64,000 bases of DNA from Delphinus delphis (Eukaryota > Chordata > Mammalia > Artiodactyla > Delphinidae), in NCBI RefSeq assembly GCF_949987515.2, contig NC_082694.2, positions 16,175,958-16,239,957 on the forward strand, read 5' to 3'. The notes below the pieces were generated by a model that was not told the DNA's origin, did no database searches, and was given only the letters and a program-made list of their open reading frames with translations. Within the stretch, counting starts at the first letter, position 1. Each line of letters starts with the position of its first letter. Made by a program: the position numbers and the translations under genes. Shown here piece after piece: positions 49,636 through 61,194 of the stretch.

Positions 49636-49766
49636 GAACTTCCCTGGCGGTTCAGTGGTTAAGACTCTGTGCTTCCAATGCAGGGGGTGTGGGTTCGATT
49701 CCTGGTAGGGGAACTAAGATCCCACATGCTGCATGGTGCGGGGTAACGGGGGGGACGGAGAAAAAA
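49636..49766 (+). repeat. Short CHR-family SINE
   Basis: The head is CTTCCCTGGCGGTTCAGTGG with GGTTCGATTCCTGGTAGGGG, and the tail is G/A-rich. GTGTCATCTAG on both sides is the target duplication (about 49626-49636 and 49769-49779). Confidence 0.85.
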
Positions 49767-50284
49767 GCGTGTCATCTAGCTAGCTGGGTTTTCTCATTTT
49801 GTGTTATAATTGATTTTAAATGGTATCTTTAACCTTTTTGCAGGGGTCCTGTGTATCAAATTGACCCAGCAATCCAACTTCTATGAATTTATCCCATGAA
49901 ATGATTGAGCAAATGACACAGATGTATGCTGGTTGTTATTAATTGCAGTGTGATTGATGCAATCCCAGCAGCCACTGGGAACTGGTTAAATTATGGTCTC
50001 TCCAGGCTGTTGAATCCCATATGGTTATTAAAGGTGCTTACGTAGATCATGGATCGCAGGGGCTGGGTAGGCAACAGGCATGCATGAAACTGGCCTGTGT
50101 TGGGAGTGGGGAGTGACATGAATTGTGGCATTTGTGGGGTGAATATGCCAAGTGAAGAGGACAGTGGTTGCTTGGTCCTAGTCGATTGCTGGCCACGTAG
50201 AAATGTGCACCCTGTGTGGCCAGACCTTCCCATTTTTAAAATTCATAATTTGGAAGTATATTATATAATTTATTCTTTTTTCTC

Positions 50285-50405
50285 GTTTTAGTGAGATATA
50301 ATTGACCTATACCACCATGTAAGGTTAAGGTACAGTATAATGATAGATTGTGAAATGATTACCACGATAAGTTTAGTTAACATCCATCATCTCCTATAGA
50401 TAACA
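50285..50405 (-). mobile_element. Short old L1 3' fragment
   Basis: TTTTAGTGAGATATAATTGACC and TAGTTAACATCCATCATCTC follow the reverse strand of L1M-type 3' UTRs. Confidence 0.6.
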
Positions 50406-50772
50406 AAAAAAAAGGACAAAGAAAAAAATGGTTTTTTCCCTTGTGATGAGAATTCTTAGGATTGACTCTCTTACAAACTTTCATTGATAGCACACAGAAA
50501 TGTTCACTGCAGTCGTCATGTTGCCTGTTACATCTCTAAGTACTTATTTATCTTATAACTGGAAGTTTGTTCTTTTTGACCAGCTTCATCCAATTTCCAG
50601 ACTTTTCTATTTTTTAAAAAAGAGAAGTCAGAAGTCTGGGTTTTTCTGGGAAATGCCCTGGTTTTTAAATGTTGGTAAGTACCTAAAACAAAGTGAGCCC
50701 ATTGTGTAGTACTAATAAGATTTAGCTGTGAGCTGGATCGGTCATTAGGGCCCCCACTTCCTACTTCTGAGG

Positions 50773-50962
50773 CGGAATGTTCTCAAAGTGTGTGCTGGGC
50801 CGGCCGCATCAGCGTCACCTTGGAATTGTTAGGAATGCACAATTTTGGGCCACACTCCAGACTTCCTGAATTAGAAGCTGTGGGGTGGGACTTGGCAATG
50901 TTTGGTCTAACCAGTCCTTCCAGGTGATTCGATGCACACTCAAGTTTGAGAACCATTGGTCT
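50773..50962 (+). mobile_element. MER5-type hAT DNA transposon fossil
   Basis: It starts TGTTCTCAAAGTGTGTGCTG and ends TCAAGTTTGAGAACCATTGG, which are inverted ends. Between lies GGTGATTCGATGCACACT, the typical MER5 interior. Confidence 0.82.
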
Positions 50963-52499
50963 CTATTCTTGGTCACCATTCTGGTCCCTGTCCTTGTATT
51001 GCCTCTGAGTGTTACCTCAGGTTGCCAAAGATTCCTTTTTCTCCTCAATTAAGAGCATCTGTTGCCATATCCCCACTGGGCAGTTGTTCTTTTGCTGCCT
51101 TGTAGTGGCTTTTTATGTTTATTTAATTCTTAGATTGGTGTCTAACTTTCCATGTGTTTGTTTATTTCAGCTCCCAAACTAGCATGGAAACTCCTAGAGA
51201 GCAAGGTTCTTGATTTAACTTTTTTCTTTTTTTTTTTAATGAGTCTAGCACAGTGCCTTGCACAGGTGATATTTCCTAATTGGAAGGTACTTCCTGAAGA
51301 TCGTTGTTTTCTCATCGCTCTGTCCGGCCACGCTGTCTTAAACAACCAAAACCGCAGCATTGACTCTGCTGATTTGTTTCTGTCTTTTCCCTGACTTCTT
51401 CCCCTGTTAATCCTCCCAGAGTAACTTCTTTCCTGCCACCAGGGCAGGGAGGCTGGTTGCACAGTAATGGCAGGGTGCCTCTCCCAGCTTCCTGGTGGGT
51501 GGCTCCAGGGCCAGCAGCAGTGCAAGTTGGACGCACCTCATGGGGGCCGTGAGGTGTGTGCTCATAGGCTGTGGGGTGCCCTAGGGAGGCCTTCCCTTCC
51601 TTTCTAGGAGTGGTTTCCAGTTCTGTGGCACAGTTTTATAGCTTCTCTCCAAACGAGCCCTGAACCTCGAGAGCACCATGTAGACTGAAGAGCCTGAAAA
51701 TGAAGGTGCCTTCCAGGCCTTCTGCTGCTGGTAGTTGAAGTGACCCACTGCAGGTGGGGTGGGCTTTCGATGTGGCCTCTGCTGGAGGAGGTCCACTTTC
51801 TGCAGCCACTGTGGTGACGTGACTGCTAAAGAATGTGATCGATGGGGGAAAGGTACAACAGTATTACTTTCTAATTGCTATCCAGCTTACTTTAATAAGC
51901 ATATTAGCATTTGAGCTGATTTTCAAGGAAAAGCTAGGATTTACACAGGCAGAGGAAACAGGGGGAGATATTTCAGCTGGGCCAGCAGTGTAGGCGAGCC
52001 TGGCCTAAAGCACGCTGCGCTGGCCGAATGGTGGTGGGCTGGGCCGTGCAGGGGTGAGGTGTGATGAGGCTGGAGAACGAGTGTGAGGTAGGGACATCAC
52101 TGCATGCTCTGAGGGCAGGGGGGCAACACTGGTGTTTTCCAGGGGAAGTGAGAGCATAAAGAGCAGAGTTGCAGGACATTTCACCTGGTAGCTGAGTGTG
52201 GGCTGGACGGGGCCGAGACACGGATCACTTCTGCAGGGGTGTCAGAGGTAGTTAGCCTCTTGGCTGACAGCTTCAGTTGTGTTAGCCCTGGACTCTGGGC
52301 CATCAGGAGTGAGACACGTGGGGTCTGGGGAGTGAGACAGCTTGGGGAGGGGGATAGCTGCCATTTAGAGTTGTTCTCTGTGCGGACTTGATCGTGAGCA
52401 TCATCTAGGTCGTTGTGTAAAGGAAAACCTACCATGATTGCTGATACTGGAGAAAATGCAAAGTAAGAGAAAGGCCAGAGGCAGGTTGGACTCTAGAAG

Positions 52500-52910
52500 T
52501 GTTGGCTGGAGTAGACACACACAACGTGAGAGCTGTGAGTTTCAGTTTTATTTGGGGACTTCCTGAGGACTATAGCTTGGGAGGCAGCCTCTCTGACAGC
52601 TCTGAGGAACTGCTCCCAAGAGGAACGGGGAGCAGTCAGTATAGATGTGATTTTGACGATGGCGGTACATTGGACCAAACACACATTTTGGTAAGAAGGC
52701 TGCTGCTAGGATGCAAGAATCCAGGTTTGCAAAAATTTTCTCCTAAAAATATCTGTCTGAAGGCCTGTTCTGCCAGTTTTCCCAGAGCACAGAGTGCCTC
52801 GTTCCTGATCTCTTCCTTGAGGTCAGGCTATGTTAAAGGTCAACAATTGCAGTGGCTAATGACTCAATCCTGGTACAGCCAGATGGCTAGTGACATTGTT
52901 TACTTGGCAG
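52500..52910 (-). repeat. 3' LTR of the ERV1 provirus
   Basis: This block aligns with 55914-56375. Shared landmarks are GTTTCAGTTTTATTTGGGGA, GGAGGCAGCCTCTC, TCTGAGGAACTGCT, AAATATCTGTCTGAAG and AGCCAGATGGC. Similarity fades after about 52910, so the U3 edge is approximate and may extend towards 53050. Confidence 0.75.
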
Positions 52911-53938
52911 TGCCCCCTCATGATCATAAGTTTAATGTAGGTTTGGAAGGCATTTCCTGACTATTTTGTACCACAGTGCTAGGAATGCTCATTCCTAGGC
53001 CAGGCCGGGATTTTGCTGGTAGGCCATTCAATGTGCTATTACTGGACTAGGCCCTGTTAACAGTAGCGAAAAGTCTCTGGACCACCTGTCTTACTAGTCC
53101 ATGATGGTCCAGGAAAGATTCCCTCTTGTTGCTTCCTTCCATATCTACAGTTACACTATTATAATCATTGATCTCAAATAGAGCTATATATTGGGTCAAT
53201 TGTTTCAAGTTGCCTAGTCATCGCTTTTATGGGAGTCTCAGTAACACATTTTGTAATGCAAGAAACAACGATCTTGTAAAATAGGTAGAATATAAGTAAT
53301 ATAGCTAGTAGCATTAATAGGGCCAAAAGTAAGAATTTAAGCCAAGAATTTCCATTCGGTGCAGGCTACTATATTCCCAGTTGCCTGCCCAGTCTGTTCC
53401 ACACCAGCACCAGCCCAATTTCCTAGTGTTATTAGTTTGATTAGCCTTGGATGGTTTAATTGTTCCCAACATAAGGGGACTTTTCAACTTAAATGATCAC
53501 AGCCTGGTGTTAGCCATATAAATCCATCCCATAACTGAAGGAAGTTCTATTCTTTGACTGAAATTTAGCTCATTGCTCTGATTGGGCTTGAGTAACTTTT
53601 AAAGAAAATTCATATTTATGGTCACGGTCAGAACAAGTATGATTCCCATCGAGTGATGTCAATAATGGCCCGAACGGACCTACAGCCTGTCTTTCTTCTA
53701 GAATAAATTTCCTAAGGGCCATCCAATTAGAGCCTTGGAGAAGAAAAATCCACCAAGGTAACCCAAAAGTACTGGATGTAGGTACTTGACCATAAACCCA
53801 ACACTTGTATTAATTTTTAAAATCTGCCTGGGATTTGTGACCATGATAGAAAAACACTGATTTATGCAAAAGTCCAAGAAATTAAGAAAACACTGTAAAT
53901 AGTCATGTGGGTCAGGTCTGGCATCTTGAGATAGCTGT

Positions 53939-54241
53939 CTACTTCTGATGTTGTCTTCTTGTCCTGCTGTGGGTATAGTTTTCTCCTCTCTTTGAACATT
54001 GTTTTAAGGTGATTTTGAGGTCAGCAGTCCTCTCAATAGACCAGTCCAGTGCAGGGGCCCTTCCTAAGTGGGAAATATGAATCCAAGAGTCAATTCCCTT
54101 CAGTTTCACTTCGCATGAGCTAGTTAAGAGTACCCGATAAGGGTCCTTCCATCTAGGTTGGAGATAGTTCTTTAAATGATGCCTTTTCCTGTATGCATAA
54201 TCTCCTGGTTGCAGCTCATGGGGCACCTGGTCTTCATCCAA
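53939..54241 (-). pseudogene. ERV pol remnant: integrase C-terminal region
   Basis: The open stretch of 100 codons includes HELQPGDYAYRKRHHLKNYL, QPRWKDPYRVLL and WIHISHLGRAP. This is the typical C-terminal layout of gammaretrovirus-like integrases (PGD..., then W.GPY.VLL, then ...IH.SHLK.A). The expected GPY reads DPY here. It is only a fragment: the catalytic core is not present in the same frame, and it cannot be functional alone. Confidence 0.8.
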
Positions 54242-55588
54242 GGATAGAATACTGAGATAAGCTTCAGAAACAAACTTGGAATGTCCTTTTAATAATTCAT
54301 TTAAACGTAACAGTCATGTAATATAACCACAAGGAACTCTCTGGGAAGTGAGTAGAGGCAGTAAATACAGACCTCAGTGAACAAAACGAGCATTTACCAT
54401 TCACTGAAACATAATCTTTTTCTCTCTAAAATTACCCTAATTTCTACCACATACAGCCAAATTAAGACTAATTTGTTTGCAAAATAAGGCTGGTTAATGG
54501 ATCACATAGGCTCTTTTAAACTGGCTGGGCTGGAGCTTTTCATAAGGAACCTCAGATTGAGTTTTTAAAAGGCCTCCCAAGACCAGGAAAGCCACACCTA
54601 GGGCTTGCCACAGATTCTGCCTGTGATTTGGGTGAATTCCTGTGTTCCTGAGGTCCCCAGAATATCTTGCGATTCCTGCACCTGTCAGGAGGTGACCTTT
54701 CTTATTCATCTGATAAGGCTGCTGGGAACATAAGTTGCCCAATTTCTGGAGGGATCAGGTAGAGAGAAAAGATAAATGTTTCAATTCTGCTTACAAAGGT
54801 ATAATTTACCATGTGGCTGTAAGTCATAATTAGCTTGAGGGGAAAGGTTTCCTTATATCTGGAAAACACAGATTAAAAGTCAGTAATATTTCAGACAAAA
54901 ACTATAAAAATTATGACGATATTCACCAGTTCACTCATTCCTATGTAACTGATCTTTTTTGCTAACAGTTTTATGAAGCCGTCAGGCTTTCCATTAGGAT
55001 TCTTTAATTTCTTACTCAGTTCAGTGGTACGATCCAAAATTTATCAGAAATCTGTTCTTGTCAGAAAGTTCTTTCTATGAATCTTCTTGAAGATGAAGGA
55101 TTTTTTGCAAAAGCACCAAAGTAAAACAATAACTGTCTATAAATGAGAAAATTCTTTGAAAGGCATAGTTTAAACACCTGATTACAATGCAATTGGCAAT
55201 GAAACTTGGCTACTGCTGTGACATACAGTGTTTTTTCCTTTTCTCAGTCTCAGGAATTGGAGATGGTCTGATAAGATAAGAATTCCTGTGCACAGGGAAA
55301 GAAATACAAATTTTTCCTAGAAGGACTTGTTCCCTTAGAGTCAGAATTCTGAACAGATGTTTTATCAAGCTAGCTTTCTCTACGTTAACTGCGTATGCAA
55401 GAAAAGAGCCCCATTTGGGCCATTTTCAGTGTGATATTTCCTTTAATACCCAATTAAATAACTAACTTGTAAGTATAAGTTTCGTTAAGTACATACACCT
55501 GGCTGGAGTGTTACCTGGAGGCTGGATTTCTGATGCCCCTTGTTTAGGAACGACTTTAGGCCTGCCCACCTAGTCACCCAGTCCAGAC

Positions 55589-55695
55589 TGCCCAGTGTCT
55601 TTCAACTGAGCAAATCCCAGTGTCTTCCAGCTGGGCTCCCCCAGTATCTTTCAGCTGGGGGGAGGCCACCTTTTTTCCCAGTGTCTTTCAACTGG
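55589..55695 (-). repeat. Four copies of a 19-base motif in the ERV leader
   Basis: CCCAGTGTCTTTCAACTGG and close variants begin near 55591, 55616, 55640 and 55677, with spacings of about 25, 24 and 37 bases. They lie in the region just inside the 5' LTR, between the LTR and where gag should start. Confidence 0.85.
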
Positions 55696-55913
55696 TGGGC
55701 TAGGTACCTGTTATATATCACCAAATAGAGCTCAGGATCATCAACCAATTCTCAGGAGATCCAAGAACCAGGGGAGGCTTACTTAAATTCGTTTGGACCC
55801 GCTGAGGAGGTGGATGGGCACAAAGGACCCTGCTGGTACCAAGGCTCTGGATCCTTATAGAGTTCAGGTGAAGGAGAGAAGTCTGCTCTGGGTCCCTTTG
55901 TGGTGGTTAAAGG

Positions 55914-56578
55914 TGTTGACTGAAATAAAAACACTTGTGAGAGATGTGTTTCAGTTTTATTTGGGGACTTACTGAGAACTATAGCCCAGGAGGCAGCCTC
56001 TCAGATAACTCTGAGGAACTGCTTCCAAGAGGTAAGTGGGGCAGTCAGTCTATAAGTGATTTGACGAAGGGGGTACGTGCAACCAGGCACACATCTTGGT
56101 AAGAAGGTTGATGCTAGTCACAGGGAACAGGTGTCTCTGTTAATGATTTTAGCGCTTTTCTAAGTATGGGAAGATGCTAGAATCCAGGTTCATAAAACAT
56201 TTCTCCTAAAAATATCTGTCTGAAGCCCTGTTGTGCCAGTTTGCCCAGAGCACAGGGTACCTCATTTCTGATCTCCACCTGGAACTCCTTTCAGGGTGTG
56301 TTGAAGGTCAGTGACTGCAGTGGCAAGTGACTCAATCCTTGTAGAGCCAGATGGCGAGTGACATTCTTTATGGCAGAAGCAAATACAGTGTGTAGCCATT
56401 TTGTGAGCTGCTTACCACATATGCCTAATTAGGCCCAGTAGCCGGTCCAGATGTGGTTAAGTGTGTGAAGTTAGCTTTATTGTGCTTTTCATTTCGTTCT
56501 TCATATCATTCTTCATCGCTTATTGCTCCTGGGGCTTGTCTGTCTTGTTGGTCTTGTTTATCTTGTTTTCCTTTTAAC
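55914..56578 (-). repeat. 5' LTR of the ERV1 provirus
   Basis: This is the partner of the block at 52500. The right boundary is placed at TTTTAACA (TGTTAAAA on the minus strand), which gives a TG...CA LTR of about 660 bases. That boundary is an inference, as the left copy does not align through it. Confidence 0.65.
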
Positions 56579-56765
56579 AATTTAAAGGAAAATTACCTTT
56601 CAGGGCAGTAGAAATGAAAAGAATGGAAGTTTCTAGGAAGGGACTGAGACAGTCCTGAAGCACTTAGCAGAGGTTGTAACTTTCACTGGGCCTTAGAGAT
56701 GGAGAGATTGGTGTTAATTCTTATCATTACCCCAGCATGGTGTGGGGTTTGGGGAAAGGAAGTGT

Positions 56766-57534
56766 GCTAGTCTGCTTGGGCTGCCATCACAGGCTACTAT
56801 AGACTGTGTGGTTTAAACAACAGAAATTGATTTCCTCACAGTGCTGGAGGCTCACAATACAAAATCAAAGTGCTGCCTGGGTTGATTTCTGATGAGGCCT
56901 CTCTCCTCAGTTTGCAGATGGCTGCCTTCTTGCTGGGTCCTCACATGGCCTTTTCTCTGCACAGAGAGAGAGAGAGGTCACCAATCCTATTGGATCAGGG
57001 CCCCACCCAAATGACCTCATTTAACCTTTCTTTCTTTCTTTTTTAAAGACCACATATATATATATATATTTTTAATTTTTATTTATTTATTTATTTATTT
57101 TTGGCTGCGTTGGGTCTTCATTGATGCGCGCGGGCTTTCTCTAGTTGCGGCGAGCGGGGGCTGCTCTTTGTTGTGGTGCGCGGGCTTCTTATTGCAGTGG
57201 CTTCTCTTGTTGTGGAGCACGGGCTCTAGGCACGTGGGCTTCAGTAGTTGTGGCACGTGGGCTCAGTAGTTGTGGCTCACGGGCTCTAGAGCGCAGGCTC
57301 AGTAGTGTGGCACACAAGCTTAGTTGCTCCGCGGCATGTGGGATCTTCCCGGACCAGGGATCGAACCTGTGTCCCCTGTGTTGGCAGGCAGATTCTTATC
57401 CACTGCGCCACCAGGGAAGCCCAACCTCATTTAACCTTAATTACCATCTCCAAATACAGTCATAGTGAGGGTTAGAGCTTCAGCCTATGAATTGGGGGTG
57501 TGGGGGGGGCACAGTTCAGTCCACATCCATAACA
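56766..57534 (-). repeat. MLT1/MST-like MaLR LTR, split by a SINE
   Basis: The outer parts 56766-57027 and 57424-57534 form one LTR (TGTGCTAGTCTGCTTGGGCT to CAGTTCAGTCCACATCCATA). The CHR SINE is between them. Confidence 0.82.
57028..57423 (-). repeat. Long CHR-family SINE inside an MLT1-type LTR
   Basis: It contains a long T/A-rich 3' part, a body with internally repeated GGCTCAGTAGTTGTGG-like units, and the head ending CACCAGGGAAGCCC. The 15-base duplication ACCTCATTTAACCTT (57013-57027 and 57424-57438) marks the insertion exactly. Confidence 0.9.
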
Positions 57535-58046
57535 GGAGACGGATGTGCTCAGTCAGCCATGAAGTCAGGGCAGGATATGGGCTGGGTGGAAGGGGTGGGT
57601 GGTCGGGGAACCTGACCAAGGGAGGAGAGGGCTTGGAGGGTGTGCAGGAAGGCGGTGGCAGGGATTGCAGAAGAAGAGGCCCAGTCTGCCTGGTGCGTTC
57701 TTCCAGGTTCCCTCCCTGTCCTCACCTGGTATTCCGGAATTGTCATCATTTACAAAACGACACTTCTTCAGGTCAGAACATCCCTGAAAATCAGTTTCTC
57801 TGGTCCTTATGCTTGAATCCTTTGTCTGAGAAGAACTCAGGTCCAAGTTTTGAGAAGCACCTTTCTCCCCCTGAAAAGCAGACCTCATGTTCAGAGATGT
57901 GTGTGGAAGCTTTAGTTCCCAAGTCTGGCACCATCTATTAACATGACAGAAAAGGAGCAGGACTTTCTCCGTCGTCTTGCCATGAGGGGTCGGTCTAGAC
58001 TCTTCCAAGGGCATAGTCCCCTTTCAGGTAAAGAAGGAGAAGCGAT

Positions 58047-58252
58047 TTTTTTTTTTTTTTCAGTACACGGGCGTCTCACTGTTGTGGCCTCTCCCATTGC
58101 GGAGCACAGGCTCCGGACGCTCAGGCTCAGCGGCCATGGCTCACGGGCCCAGCCGCTCCGCGGCATGTGGGATCTTCCCGGGCCGGGGCACGAACCCGCG
58201 CCCCCTGCATCGTCAGGCGGACTCTCAACCACTGCGCCACCACGGAAGCCCC
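58047..58252 (-). repeat. CHR-1 SINE
   Basis: A T-run, full body and the head ending CACCACGGAAGCCC. GGAGAAGCGATTTTT occurs on both sides (from about 58037 and 58254) as the target duplication. Confidence 0.92.
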
Positions 58253-60003
58253 TGGAGAAGCGATTTTTAAGAGTGGCTGGGAAAGGGGGAAATAAATGAG
58301 CTTGAGGGGGACGTCCTGACTGCCTGGATACCCAGGTGAGGTGGGAGAGGCAAGGACCGGAAATCCTCAAGGTGTCTTGAAAAATTATGCGGGCGGAATG
58401 TTCTGAGGATGAGAGAGATCTTCCCCTCTGCTCCCCAACTATACTTCAAGGGACCGAATGGCTCTCAAAAGTGAACTAAGAAAAAAAGAAGACGCAACAA
58501 CCCAACGCCCCAGAAGGTGAGGGCTGCGCCTAGACAGATGCCAGGGGCTTTGTTTGAGAGCTGGGCGGCTGGGGACGGGGTGAGGTGGGGCTGACGGGAG
58601 CCGCATAATGGGCGGTGCCTTTCATATTCAGAGCAGCCCTTTGATCGGAGGGCGATGAAAGTGCTGGAAAGTGGAGAGGCTCGAAGGGAGTGGGAGGCCT
58701 TTATCTTCGACAAAAAAGGCATCTGCTAGACCCCAGCCTCCTCGCCCGCCCCTTCAGCCCGTGGGCTCCCGCAACAATGTCCCAACTGGGACCTGGGTCT
58801 CCCCACAGCTGAAGAAGTCTCGGGAAAGAGAAGGAAGTCTGCTGCACATGTTGGACAGAGAGCTTAATGGATTCTTTCCACAAGCCTAGAAAGAAAGGGA
58901 GAGAGAAGAGGGGATGTGGGGAGGCAAGGGGAGAGTGGAAAGGGAGACATGGCGGGGAGAGCGGGGAAGGAAGGGTGGCATTTGAACACTGAATTAAACT
59001 GTCAGGTAATAAGCTTGTTACTTCTTCCAGTGAACACAACTTTTCAGAAGACAGTGCAGATGGGGTGAGTGTGTGTCATTGGAGGGAAGGGGAAGAGTGA
59101 ATTCAGCTGACAAGACATGGTTTTGGGTGGACTGATCATGTTTTTTCTAAAAGACAGTATAATAAAAGACAAACACTGAAGTGAAAGGAGAAATCTGTCT
59201 ATCTAGCTGTGTTTTCGAAGGGGAAAAGTAAGTCCCTTTAAGTCTTTGCACTGTTAGAAACTTCATGCTAATTGGAGTTTTATCATAATTGCAATAATTT
59301 CCACTAGTTCTTCCTTTCTTGCTGTCTCTTAACCCCTCATACAATCTCAACCAATGCAGATTAAGAGACTTGAAACAAAACAATTGCTTTTTGGCCTGGA
59401 GATGAGTATTTTCGGCTTGTGGATGATTTTTTGAGTCTATTCTGTGGGGTAGATGTACTCTTTGGGTGTAAATCTCGTGGTTCACCCAGTGCTATACCAT
59501 TGAGTCAGATGTCCAGCCAGGTGTAACTGGCATGGCCTGGGGAGGGAGGGGACAGGCAGAATCACATCCTATGTAGGGCTGTCTCTTCAGGGGCTGTGGT
59601 TTGGGTAGAGGGTTGGGGGAGGAGGGAGCACAGTGATTTGGCACTTCTGGAACACCTAGCCGGAGAAGAAAGTCTGAAATAAGAGGATGGTTTTGTGGAG
59701 TTTTTTCCCCAGTGGTGGAAATTGACCCGACACAGTGATCTGGGTGAGGGCCATTAATTAACAGACATGGAAGGCTCCATGGAGCCTCATGGCCTGTGCT
59801 GAGGGGGGAGAAACAAGGGAGGCAGAGAGGACAGAAAGTGAGACCAGGGCATCTGCTTCCCTCGCTTCCTGAGATGGAGAAACTCAAGGACTTATAAGTA
59901 GATGACCGTCTGAGGTCATCACATCCAATCTCCTGCTCTGTTGGGGGCAAGAATCCTCTCTATGCGGTCTTTCCAATTTTTTTTTACGGCTTCATTCCCT
60001 TTA

Positions 60004-60879
60004 TTTTTCTCATATAAAACTATGTGGTGACTACAGCTGGAGCCTGAGTCCTCTGCACGGAAACTCTGGTGTGGGTCTTTACAAGATGGTCAGTGAATTC
60101 CTGATACGGAGAGTTGGTGAACACTGTCTCTTTCCAGAGATCAGGAGTGAGATAACTGTAGGTCTTGGAAATGGCATCAGAAGTGGCCTTGGCAAAGTTG
60201 CCCAGGGTGGCAGTGCAGCCCCTGGTAGAGGTGTAGCCGTCGTCAGTTGCAGCGATCATCAGTAGCATCTTGGGCACAGGGGCTGAGACGATGCCAGTAC
60301 CCCTGGGGCCAGGGATAAGGCACATGAGCACAGAGCCACAGCGGCCAGTCACCTTGCAAGTTACAGTATGGGACTTGCTGATTTGTTTCCCCAGTAGCCT
60401 CGCCACACGGCCATGATGGAGAGCTTGGCCAGAATGGTGGCCCCATGGAAGGCAGTGGCTATCTGCTTAGAGCTCTTGACATCCAAACCTACATGTCCGT
60501 TGTAATCCCCAATGGTGACAAATGCCTTGAACCTGGTCTGCTGGCCAGCACGGGTCTGCTTTTGCACAGGCATAATCTTGAAAACCTCCTGCTTGAGGGA
60601 TGTTCCTAGGAAAAAGTCAGTGATCTCAGATTCCTTCATGGGCAGAGGGAAGAGACAGCTCTCCTCCAGGGACTTGATCTTCAGGTCCTTAACCAGGTGG
60701 CCCAGCTTGGTGACGGGGAGCCACTCCTGCTTCTCAGCCTTGCCTCCATGTGCTCTGAGGCCCCGACCCTGGCTGTGACCCTGACCCCGGACGCCGCTGC
60801 CAAAGCTTCTGTGGAAGTCACCGGGGCTTCCCATTCCAGGGCCTCTGGGCCCTACCCCAGCACCGACGTCATACGCCAT
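60004..60879 (-). pseudogene. RPS2: RPS2 (uS5) processed pseudogene
   Basis: This is an intronless copy of the mRNA for 40S ribosomal protein uS5, inserted on the minus strand. The first reading frame (from 60879) carries the glycine-rich N-terminus, then [19 protein letters not shown] and [19 protein letters not shown]. Near 60383-60397 a base has been lost, and the rest ([20 protein letters not shown] to [11 protein letters not shown]) continues in another frame to about 60020. The N-terminal RG-rich repeats are shortened, and there are many substitutions relative to the recalled parent. A T-run at 59979-59985 is the retained poly(A) tail. A target duplication (about 59966-59980 and 60903-60917, one mismatch) brackets the copy. 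It is not expected to make uS5. Confidence 0.92.
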
Positions 60880-60917
60880 TTGGTGTTTTTACAAAGAAGA
60901 AGGGTCATTCCAATTTT

Positions 60918-61031
60918 TTTTTTAACATCTTTATTGGAGTATAATTGCTTTACAGTAGGGTGTTAGTTTCTGCTTTATAACAAAGTGAATCAGCTATACA
61001 TATACATATATCTCCATATCTTCTCCCTCTT
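60918..61031 (-). mobile_element. Very short 5'-truncated L1 3' end
   Basis: A poly(T) run is followed by AACATCTTTATTGGAGTATA, the reverse complement of an L1 3' end. Only about 115 bases are present. It is bracketed by a perfect 16-base duplication, GGGTCATTCCAATTTT, at 60902-60917 and 61032-61047. It inserted at the right flank of the RPS2 pseudogene. Confidence 0.9.
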
Positions 61032-61194
61032 GGGTCATTCCAATTTTGATTGAACAGTCCCGGTGTCAGGGAGAGCTCTGTTACAGTTCCCCAGGGAACA
61101 TCCTTGTGCACTAATGAAACAGGAGGGAGAGGGGCAGGGCACAACCTTTAAAAGAATGATATAGCCATAGGACATGATGAAAACTAGTGAGAAC

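Larger units (their letters stand above)
52500..56578 (-). mobile_element. Decayed ERV1-type provirus
   Basis: Two similar LTR-like blocks in the same orientation (about 52500-52910 and 55914-56578) flank 3 kb of internal sequence. Both blocks start TGTTGRCTG and share the stretch around TTTCAGTTTTATTTGGGGAC, which on the minus strand carries an AATAAA signal. Between them, on the minus strand, lies a retroviral integrase C-terminal remnant (53939-54241). The provirus is about 4 kb and therefore heavily deleted, with no intact gag, pol or env. The outer (U3) parts of the two LTRs align poorly, so the far boundaries are estimates. I see no clear target duplication and no clear tRNA primer site. 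Confidence 0.75.

Noticed and set aside
54494..54742. 82-codon minus-strand frame within the ERV
   Set aside because: It lies in the proviral interior, but I could not match it to gag, pol or env, so no product is claimed.
55589..55695. CRISPR-like spaced repeat
   Set aside because: Four short units with uneven 5-18-base gaps inside an ERV leader in a mammalian genome do not make a CRISPR array.
57145..57465. 106-codon Ala/Cys-rich open frame
   Set aside because: It lies entirely in a CHR SINE. The same HGSRAQPLRGMW-like peptides recur in every copy of the family.
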